From an uncultured delta proteobacterium (GTDB lineage: Bacteria > Myxococcota_A > Polyangia > Polyangiales > JADJMO01): a DNA stretch of 43,934 nt. A program made the translations under genes and the position numbers. The notes under the pieces are model-generated. The model was not told where the DNA came from. It searched no databases and was given only the letters and a program-made list of their open reading frames with translations. Shown here piece after piece: positions 34,893-43,934 of the stretch. Position 1 is the first letter of the stretch. Every line of letters starts with the position of its first letter. The stretch covers positions 1-43,934 of the forward strand of contig CAIXWQ010000732.1 in NCBI GenBank assembly GCA_903923175.1, written 5' to 3'.

Positions 34893-36241
34893 CCGGGCGG
34901 GCCGAGAGCGCGGGCGCGCACCTGAGCGACACGCTCGCTCGCCTCTATGCGCTCGCCCCGCGCGGGGCCCGCTTCGGGCTCGAGCCGATGAGCGCCGCGT
35001 GCGCCGCCGAGGGGGATCCGCAGCGTCGGCTGCGCGTCGTCCACGTCGCGGGGACGAACGGCAAGGGGAGCGTCGCGGCGTCGGTCGAGGCGATCGCTCG
35101 CGCCGCGGGGCTTCGAACCGGGCTCTACACGAGCCCTCACCTGCTGCGGTTCGCCGAGCGCATCCAGGTCGACGGCGAGCCGGTGTCGGACGCGCGCCTC
35201 GACGCTGCGCTCGCGCGGGTGATGGACGCGCACCCGACGCTCACGTTCTTCGAGGTCGCGACGCTCGCAGCGTTCCTGATCTTCGCCGAGGAGGCGATCG
35301 ATCTCGTGGTGCTAGAGGTCGGGCTCGGCGGGCGCCTCGACGCGACCAACGTCGTCGAGCGGCCGCTGGTGACCGCGGTCACATCGATCGCGCTGGACCA
35401 CACCGCGCTCCTGGGCGACACCCTCGAGGCGATTGCAGGCGAGAAGGCGGGCATCGTGAAGCACGGCGCCCCGCTCGTGACCGGCGCGCTTCCGGCGTCG
35501 GCGGCGAAGGTCGTGGAGGCGTGCGCGCGCGGCGAGGGAGCGGCGCCGCTTTGGCGCCTGGGCCACGAGCTCTCGCACCAGCGGGCTGGCGCGAGCCTCG
35601 TGGTGCGCGGGCCGCGCGAGCGCTCGGTGGTCGTGCAGCCCGCGCTCGTCGGCGCCCACCAGGACGACAACGCTGCCGTCGCGGTCGGGATCGCCTGGAT
35701 GCTCCGCGCCGCGACCGTCGGCGCGCAGGTGGACGAGGCGCTGGCGATCGAGGACGTCGCGATCGCGCGCGGGCTCGCGAGCGTCCGCTGGCCCGGGCGC
35801 CTCGAGACGATTTACGTCCAAGCCGGGGCGCTCGCGGGCACGTACCTGCTCGACGGCGCGCACAACGAGCAAGGCTGCGCGGCCCTCGCGGCCGCGCTCG
35901 ACGCGAGGCTCGAGCCGGCGGCGGCCCGCGCGCTGGTCTTCGGGACGATGGCCGACAAGCCGTGGGCGCCCATGCTCGGGCCGCTGCTGCCGCGCGCCGG
36001 GACGCGTGTCTACGTGGAGCCCCAGGCCTCGGGCGGGGGGCGCCGGGCGACGGAGGCCGCGGCGTACTCGCCGCTCGATCCACATGGTCGGCGTGCCGTG
36101 AACGTCGCCGACGCGCTGGCCCAGGCGCGCGCCTGCGTGGGGCGCGAGGGGCTCGTGCTCGTCGCCGGGAGCCTCTACCTCGTGGGAGAGGCGCGCGGCG
36201 AGCTGCTCGGCGCGCCGCGCGATCCCCAGGTCGGCCTGTAG
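34889..36241 (+). CDS. folC: Folylpolyglutamate synthase / dihydrofolate synthase
   Basis: A 450-residue Mur-ligase-type ATP-dependent enzyme that adds glutamate to folates, often also making dihydrofolate. The P-loop GTNGKGS is at residues 55-61, TSPHLLRFAERIQVDG near 75-95, the LEVGLGGRLDATN motif near 145, and LLDGAHNEQG near 320. It overlaps accD by four bases (ATGA), which points to translational coupling. The C-terminal domain is complete and ends LVLVAGSLYLVGEARGELLG. It converges with the protease gene with only 2 bp between the two stop codons, so no room exists for a private terminator. Confidence 0.95.
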   Translation: MTGRAESAGAHLSDTLARLYALAPRGARFGLEPMSAACAAEGDPQRRLRVVHVAGTNGKGSVAASVEAIARAAGLRTGLYTSPHLLRFAERIQVDGEPVSDARLDAALARVMDAHPTLTFFEVATLAAFLIFAEEAIDLVVLEVGLGGRLDATNVVERPLVTAVTSIALDHTALLGDTLEAIAGEKAGIVKHGAPLVTGALPASAAKVVEACARGEGAAPLWRLGHELSHQRAGASLVVRGPRERSVVVQPALVGAHQDDNAAVAVGIAWMLRAATVGAQVDEALAIEDVAIARGLASVRWPGRLETIYVQAGALAGTYLLDGAHNEQGCAALAAALDARLEPAAARALVFGTMADKPWAPMLGPLLPRAGTRVYVEPQASGGGRRATEAAAYSPLDPHGRRAVNVADALAQARACVGREGLVLVAGSLYLVGEARGELLGAPRDPQVGL

Positions 36242-36243
36242 TC

Positions 36244-37371
36244 CTACTGCACCTTCGCGCACACGCCGGCGCTGCCGGCGTCCGACGTCTTCGCGCAGTG
36301 GTAGCCCGCGGGGCAGCGCTTCGCGTCGCCACCGCAGGCCCGCGAGCAGTAGCCGCTCGCACCGACGCGCACGCAGAGCCCGCTCGCGCAGCTCGCGCCG
36401 GACGCGCACGCATCGCCCTGGTCTCCCGCCGGATCGCTCGCCCCGGCGTCCGCCGTCGGCGTGTCGGGCGCGGACGGTGCGCTCGGCGCGGTCGGGTTCG
36501 AGTGTGCGGCGATCGTCTCCGCGACGCGCCCTGCGCGCGTGTAGATGTTGCCGGCGCTCGCGCCTTCGCACGGCTGCGGGCCGCGCGACACGACGCCGAC
36601 GATCTCGCCGCTGGTCTCGTCGAGCGCGGGGCCGCCGCTGTCGCCGCTGCAGGTGGCCTCGCCGACGAGGAACTCCGCCGCGTCGACCTCGAGGATCGGC
36701 ACGCCGGTGCGGAAGCGCTTGGCGCCGGCGGTGCCGCCCGTGCCGGTCAGGCCGAAGCCGACCGCGGTGATCGTGTGACCGAGCGCGGGCGCCGCCTTCG
36801 CCACGCGCAGCGGCGTCAGATCGTGGATCGGCCGATCGAGGCGCAGCAGCGCGATGTCGTTCGCGCAGAGGACCTTGCCGCTCGGCGCGAGGATCTCCGC
36901 CCCCTTGGCGATCGGCTGGGCCGTGCGCGCGTCGTCGCCGCGCAGCACGAGGATGCTACCGGGCGGCCGATCGCCGGTGATCTGCGCCGCGCTGCTCGGG
37001 CACTGCACGCTCTCGCTCCGCAGGTACGAGACGCAGTGGCGCGCGGTGAGCACGAGATCGGGCGCGACCAGCGCGCCGGTGCAGAGCGCGGTCCCCTGCG
37101 CGTCCTGGGCGAGGAGCGCGAGCACGGACGGGTGACGCCCCTTGTCGGCGGCGCCGTGGACGATCGCCTGGTCGACGGCGACCGGCGGCCCATCGGCGGG
37201 CTCGTCGACCGTCTGGGGGCCGAGCGAGTCGGCGTCGTGCGAGGCGCTGCACGCGGTGGCGAGCGGGAAGATGCCGGCGACGCCGAGCTTGAGGAACGCG
37301 CGCGCGGCGCGCGAGGCGACCCGCGCGCCGATGGGGCGCGTGACGAGGGAGACGGTACGTGCGTGGGACAT
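36244..37371 (-). CDS. Trypsin-like (S1) serine protease lipoprotein with Cys-rich tail
   Basis: A 375-residue protein. A twin-Arg-like basic start leads to a hydrophobic segment and lipobox LATAC (Cys41). The S1 domain has all three catalytic residues: His112 in LTARHC, Asp172 in NDIALLRL and Ser245 in GDSGGP. A linker of Pro/Ala/Asp (about 292-318) joins a 55-residue tail with nine cysteines (SCASGLC, YCSRACGG, RCPAGYHC), an EGF-like or disulfide-rich surface module seen in Myxococcota lipoproteins. ATG 37371 is fixed by AGGAGGT (37375-37381), the best ribosome site in the window. The ARHC variant replaces the usual AAHC. Substrate unknown; probably extracytoplasmic or surface acting. Confidence 0.9.
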   Translation of the reverse strand: MSHARTVSLVTRPIGARVASRAARAFLKLGVAGIFPLATACSASHDADSLGPQTVDEPADGPPVAVDQAIVHGAADKGRHPSVLALLAQDAQGTALCTGALVAPDLVLTARHCVSYLRSESVQCPSSAAQITGDRPPGSILVLRGDDARTAQPIAKGAEILAPSGKVLCANDIALLRLDRPIHDLTPLRVAKAAPALGHTITAVGFGLTGTGGTAGAKRFRTGVPILEVDAAEFLVGEATCSGDSGGPALDETSGEIVGVVSRGPQPCEGASAGNIYTRAGRVAETIAAHSNPTAPSAPSAPDTPTADAGASDPAGDQGDACASGASCASGLCVRVGASGYCSRACGGDAKRCPAGYHCAKTSDAGSAGVCAKVQ

Positions 37372-37448
37372 GGGACCTCCTGCCGCGCGACAGGGCGCGG
37401 CGAGGAGGGCTTCAGCGCGCGGCGTGCCGCCGCCGGGGGCGCGTGAAT

Positions 37449-37466
37449 GCCCTCGAATTCGAGGGC
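37449..37466. repeat. 18-bp perfect palindrome upstream of the protease gene
   Basis: GCCCTCGAATTCGAGGGC reads the same on both strands. It lies 78 bp upstream of the protease ATG, in the 139-bp gap between the CYTH gene and the protease gene, both leftward. No U-run follows, so an operator is more likely than a terminator. Confidence 0.5.
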
Positions 37467-37510
37467 TCCGTGGGCTCGCGCGGGCGGCGGCGCCGGCGGC
37501 CGCCGGCGGG

Positions 37511-37987
37511 TCAGGCCGAGGGGACGCGCTGCGAGCGGGCGAGGGCGCCGTTGCTGTAGCGGGCATCGTGCGAGACCTCGCCGCCGATCCACGTCGGGAT
37601 CTCGAACGGCTCGTCGATCGCCTCGAGCTCGATCTCGGCGAGCAGGAGCCCGTCGAGCGCGCCGGCGAAGACGTCGACCTCCCAGCGCTTGCCGGCGTGA
37701 TCGAGCTCGTAGCGCGTCTTCTCGAGCTGCGCGTGCGCCATCTCGAGGAGCACCCGTGCGTCGACGACCGGGATCTCGTACTCGAGCTCCGCGCGATCGA
37801 TGAGCCCAGGGCCCTTGATCGTCAGCCACGCGTGCGCGGAGTCGGTGCCGTCGTCGGCGATCCGCACGCGCACCGTGGGGCGCTCGGCGAGGTAGCCCTG
37901 CACGAGCCGACGGCCGCCGAGGAGCGGCGGCAGACGCGCGCGATCGACCAGGAATTTCCGCTCGATCTCGCGTCCACCGCCGGTCAT
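37511..37987 (-). CDS. CYTH-domain triphosphate tunnel protein
   Basis: A 158-residue CYTH (triphosphate tunnel metalloenzyme) protein. The signature ExExK is present as EIERK (Glu7, Glu9, Lys11). The tunnel strands follow in order: TVRVRI, LTIKGPG, ELEYEI, KTRYELD, WEVDVFAG and LAEIELE. Bacterial members of this size hydrolyse tripolyphosphate or nucleoside triphosphates; the substrate cannot be told. The gene starts 10 nt after the secA stop, and its likely ribosome site GAGG overlaps that stop codon, which implies translational coupling with secA. There is no fused CHAD domain. Cytoplasmic. Confidence 0.9.
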   Translation of the reverse strand: MTGGGREIERKFLVDRARLPPLLGGRRLVQGYLAERPTVRVRIADDGTDSAHAWLTIKGPGLIDRAELEYEIPVVDARVLLEMAHAQLEKTRYELDHAGKRWEVDVFAGALDGLLLAEIELEAIDEPFEIPTWIGGEVSHDARYSNGALARSQRVPSA

Positions 37988-37997
37988 CGGGAGAGCC

Positions 37998-41153
<3,156 letters not shown>

Positions 41154-41281
41154 GATCCGCCTGTGTTAGTCACGGTGGCGGCGAGGCGCAAACGTGCGTT
41201 TCGTCTTTCCGCGCTTCCTCGGGCTTCGCGCGGTGCCGTCGGCCGCCGGCCTGTCACCGCGGTTCGACTCGCCGCTCGGAC

Positions 41282-41319
41282 AAAAAAGAGCGCGCGCCCC
41301 GGTCGGAGCCCGCGCGCGT
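41282..41319 (-). terminator. Intrinsic terminator of the response-regulator gene
   Basis: On the minus strand two alternating GC arms (about 41311-41318 and 41290-41297) form a stem of at least 7 bp, followed by TCTTTTTT (U-run at 41282-41287). It lies just past the stop at 41333 and upstream of secA. Confidence 0.8.
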
Positions 41320-41332
41320 GCGTCGCTCGGCG

Positions 41333-41791
41333 TCAGAGCGTCTTGGCGGGCTTGGCCTTGGCCGCGGGGGCCTTCTTCTCCGGCGTCGTCCGCTTGGCGC
41401 GGCGGCGATCGGAGAGCACCTTGCGGATCTTGAAGTCGAGCTCGGGGAAGTCGAACGGCTTGTCGATGCTCGCGTCGGCGCCGTAGAGCGGCGACGTGAG
41501 CGAATTCAGCTGCTCGCCGATCCCGGTGAGGACGATGACCGCCGTCTCCGCGAGGGTCTCGTCCTCGCGGACGGCCTTGCACACTTCCCAGCCACTTCGA
41601 CCCGGCATCATGACGTCGAGGATCATGAGGTCGGGCAGCTCCTTTCGCGCGAGCTCGAGGGCGGCCTCGCCGTCGCTCGCTTCGACGACCTTGCACTTCA
41701 TCGTGCGGAGGTGTCGCGTCACGAGGGCAAGCATGTCGGGGTCGTCATCGGCGACCAGGATCGTGGGGACTTCTTCGGACATCACGGTCAT
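41333..41791 (-). CDS. Single-domain response regulator with basic tail
   Basis: A 152-residue CheY-like receiver. The acidic pocket is at Asp15-Asp17, the phosphoacceptor Asp59 in LMILDVMMPGRSG, Thr89 in VIVLTGIG and Lys111 in SIDKPFDF. No output domain follows; the last 25 residues are Lys/Ala/Pro/Arg-rich (KKAPAAKAKPAK), which could bind DNA, polyphosphate or membrane surfaces non-specifically. ATG 41791 or ATG 41782 are both possible starts. It lies 51 bp downstream of the large membrane protein gene on the same strand and is closed by a strong terminator, so the two may form one signalling unit. No histidine kinase gene is visible. Confidence 0.92.
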   Translation of the reverse strand: MTVMSEEVPTILVADDDPDMLALVTRHLRTMKCKVVEASDGEAALELARKELPDLMILDVMMPGRSGWEVCKAVREDETLAETAVIVLTGIGEQLNSLTSPLYGADASIDKPFDFPELDFKIRKVLSDRRRAKRTTPEKKAPAAKAKPAKTL

Positions 41792-41842
41792 TTGACAGGT
41801 GAAACCGCGGGCGGGTCAAGCAGGACCGCCAGAGGTTCCGGT

Positions 41843-43934
41843 TCAGGCGCCGCGAATCGCTGCCGCGACGTCCCAGGCCTCGACGCGTTGCCCACTTGCG
41901 CGCTGCGCCGCCTTCACCAGGACGGTCGTGAGCTCCAGGTCGTCGCCGCGCCAGGGGTGCTCGACGAGCATCTGCAGCGCTTCGTCGCTCACCCCGAGCG
42001 GCTCCCCGCGACGGGCGATGCCGAGCGCCGCCAGGCGATCGAGCGTGAGCGCGCGCAGGTCTTCGGTGCGGCGGGCGAGCTTGGGGATGGCGAGCGGGCG
42101 ATCGCGCAGGCGCTCGATCAGGAGCGGGTCGAGCGTCGCTCGCCAGGACTCCTCCGGTTCCTCCGGATCGTCGACCGGCACCGCGAGCACCACGCGCACG
42201 GTGAGCGGCGTGGGGTCGCCCGCGGGGCCCTCGTGGAAGGCGAGCGCGTGGACGATCAACGACTGCAGCTCGGCCGGGAGGCGGTGCGCGGCGAGCACCA
42301 GCAGCGTGCCGTCGCGCGCGAGCTCCAGCGGCGACGTGGACGGATCGAGCCAGCGTTCGAGCGAGCGGCCGTCGGTGCGCGCGGCGTCGGTCACATGGAA
42401 CGCGCCAGGCTGGCCGTGCTCGCGGTGGAGGCGCGCGGCCCATGGGCTCGGATCGGTGCCAGGACGGTGGAGCAGGAAGAGGTTCGCGTCGGTCTTGGCG
42501 ATGGCGTCGAGGTCCGCGCGGAGCGAGCGGGACGCGGGGGCGTACCCCGAGGCCTCGATCTGGCTGGCGAGCGGCAGCGCCGTCCCCTCGACCGCGTGGG
42601 CGAGGCGATCCGCGCGCGCCTCGGCGCGATCGCGCGCGTGCTCCAGCTCGCCGGCGCGGTGCTCGGCGTGGCGCGCGCGGTGCGACTCGCGTGCGAGCGC
42701 GTTGCCGAGGGCCAGGCGGCTCGCGATCGTGCGCGCGAGGGTCCGGAACACGCGCGCGTGGACGAGCCCGATGCGCCCCACGCGCGGGCCGTGGGGCACG
42801 AGCAAGATCCCCTCGAGCTCGCCGTCGGCGACGAGCGCGATGGCGGCCGCGGCCTCGAGGCGATCGCACCAGCGGAGCGTCTCGCGCAGGTCGGGCCGGC
42901 GCACCTCGAGCTCACGGAGAATTTCGGTGCGCACGACGCCGAGCGGCTCGGAGCCGAGGAGCTCGAGGGCAGCCCGCGGGACCGCGCGCTCGATCTCGGA
43001 CGGAAGGCTCGGATCGCGCAGCTCGTCGATCACGCCGCCGCTGTCCGGCGTGGGGTTCTTCGCGCGCGCCTCGCCCGCGCCGTCGAGCCAGATCTCGCGC
43101 AGGGGGGCGACCGTGAGCAGGCGCGCCGTCGCCATGCCGGGGACGAAGCGCGTGTGACCGTTCGCGAGCACCCGGGCGGCGAGGAGGGTCTCGCGCGCGA
43201 CGTCGTCGTTCGTCGTCGAGGCGGCGGCGGCGCGCGCTCGCAGGAGCGCGTCCTCCATCGTGGCTGCGTGACGCTCCGTGACGCCGAGCGCGCGACCGAG
43301 CGCGGCCGCGGAGAGGCCGACGACCACGCCGAGCACGATCGGGACGAGCTCGCGAGGGCTCGTGTAGGGCGCGGTCATCTCGGCGGCGACCCAGGCGACG
43401 GCGCCGAACACGATCGCGACCCAGAGGCGCGCGATCCACGTCGACGCGAGGATCGGATCGCGGACCAGCTGGGCCACCGTGGTGCCCACGAGCAGCGCGA
43501 TCGCCGCGGTCGCGAGCAGGGTCGAAGAGTCGAGCTGCGTGACGGGATCGAACGGCAGCAGCGCCATCGCGGCCGTCGCGCTGACGGGCGCGGAGACGGC
43601 GGCGGCGCCGAGGACCAGATCGTGCCGTTCGAAGGCGCCGAGCTCGTGGCGGCGGATCCAGCGCGCGACCAGCAGGTGGAGGACCGTGAGCCCTGCCAGC
43701 GCCAGGTGCGTCGTCGCGAGCGTGCCGCCGACGAGCGGGTCGTCGAGGGGGATGCCCGCGACGCGCACGAACGGCGCGAGGGCGGTCGAGGCCTCGACGA
43801 GCGCGTCGAGGATCCAGGCGACGCCGAGCAGGCTCGCGGTGGTCACGAGCGTGCGGGTCTTGGCCGCGCCGAGCCCGCCGAGGCCGCTGATCGCGGTGCA
43901 GCTGCGCAGCGCGGCGGCGGCGGCGACCCCGAGC
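41843..43934 (-). CDS. Membrane protein with degenerate sigma54-activator-like AAA+ domain, N-terminus beyond the window edge
   Basis: At least 696 residues; the frame is open to the right edge, and a GTG at 43846 lies within membrane-helix sequence, so the true start is probably outside. In window numbering, helices fill about residues 28-205, a GAF-like or linker region with a coiled coil (RARHAEHRAGELEHARDRAE) runs to about 440, and residues 484-690 align in order with NtrC-type AAA+ domains. However, the P-loop is replaced by LLHRPGTDPSPW without Lys, no GAFTGA loop is present, and Walker B reads TLLVLAAHRLP instead of the usual TLFLDEIGELP. RRTEDLRAL and HPWRGDDLELTTVL still match the C-terminal motifs. 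No Fis-type helix is evident. It cannot be a normal activator; a sensing or scaffold role is likely. Confidence 0.75.
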   Translation of the reverse strand, partial: LGVAAAAALRSCTAISGLGGLGAAKTRTLVTTASLLGVAWILDALVEASTALAPFVRVAGIPLDDPLVGGTLATTHLALAGLTVLHLLVARWIRRHELGAFERHDLVLGAAAVSAPVSATAAMALLPFDPVTQLDSSTLLATAAIALLVGTTVAQLVRDPILASTWIARLWVAIVFGAVAWVAAEMTAPYTSPRELVPIVLGVVVGLSAAALGRALGVTERHAATMEDALLRARAAAASTTNDDVARETLLAARVLANGHTRFVPGMATARLLTVAPLREIWLDGAGEARAKNPTPDSGGVIDELRDPSLPSEIERAVPRAALELLGSEPLGVVRTEILRELEVRRPDLRETLRWCDRLEAAAAIALVADGELEGILLVPHGPRVGRIGLVHARVFRTLARTIASRLALGNALARESHRARHAEHRAGELEHARDRAEARADRLAHAVEGTALPLASQIEASGYAPASRSLRADLDAIAKTDANLFLLHRPGTDPSPWAARLHREHGQPGAFHVTDAARTDGRSLERWLDPSTSPLELARDGTLLVLAAHRLPAELQSLIVHALAFHEGPAGDPTPLTVRVVLAVPVDDPEEPEESWRATLDPLLIERLRDRPLAIPKLARRTEDLRALTLDRLAALGIARRGEPLGVSDEALQMLVEHPWRGDDLELTTVLVKAAQRASGQRVEAWDVAAAIRGA

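Noticed and set aside
41843-43934. Calling this gene a sigma54-dependent transcriptional activator
   Set aside because: P-loop Lys, Walker B acidic residues and GAFTGA are all missing and there is no evident DNA-binding helix pair.

Overview
The window is very GC-rich (about two thirds or more by eye) and reads as a chromosomal segment of a Myxococcota bacterium, probably from the Polyangia side. The evidence is the density of tetratricopeptide (TPR) proteins, a gliding/sporulation (Glt/Nfs-like) envelope machine with an AgmX/PglI-type TonB-like domain, an outer-membrane polysaccharide export (OPX) lipoprotein beside a beta-barrel, a myxobacterial-style PilZ protein, and a long SecA with a SEC-C tail. 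No tRNA, rRNA, CRISPR array, insertion sequence or phage gene was seen. The outermost genes (mutS2 on the left, a membrane signalling protein on the right) are cut by the window edges.

Positions 1-18338 are all transcribed leftward. The main unit (18338 to 6276) is a tightly packed seven-gene operon: a coiled-coil/beta-sandwich secreted protein, a GltC/NfsC-like TPR plus coiled-coil protein, a 1535-residue GltD/NfsD-like TPR protein, a GltE/NfsE-like TPR protein, a 98-residue exported protein in the GltF/NfsF position, a three-helix TolQ/ExbB/MotA-like membrane protein, and a GltG/NfsG-like protein with an FHA-like cytoplasmic part, one membrane helix and an AgmX/PglI domain. A 42-nt hairpin (6215-6256) follows. 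A good sigma70-type promoter (6063-6091) then starts a second block: a secreted coiled-coil protein, an outer-membrane beta-barrel and a short OPX lipoprotein. An L-asparaginase and mutS2 lie further left. The most interesting reading of the window is that a trans-envelope Glt/Nfs-type machine is directly coupled with a polysaccharide exporter.

Facing the operon across a 407-bp region with a repeated TGCGATCGATC element is a rightward set (18746-22374): an ECF sigma factor, a zinc-type anti-sigma factor with a periplasmic TPR-like tail, and a large propeller-like lipoprotein. Leftward genes at 22501-26313 encode a PilZ protein, a GT39-like membrane glycosyltransferase and ribosomal protein S20 with its own promoter. 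A large exported TPR metallopeptidase (26565-29471) and a tandem pair of poly-proline paralogues (29484-30998) follow.

Positions 31138-36241 are rightward lipid and cofactor metabolism: an acyl-CoA dehydrogenase, both subunits of a 3-oxoacid CoA-transferase, accD and folC. Leftward to the edge lie a lipoprotein trypsin-like protease, a CYTH-domain protein coupled to secA, a single-domain response regulator with a strong terminator, and a membrane protein whose AAA+ domain resembles a sigma54 activator but has lost its catalytic and sigma54-contact motifs.
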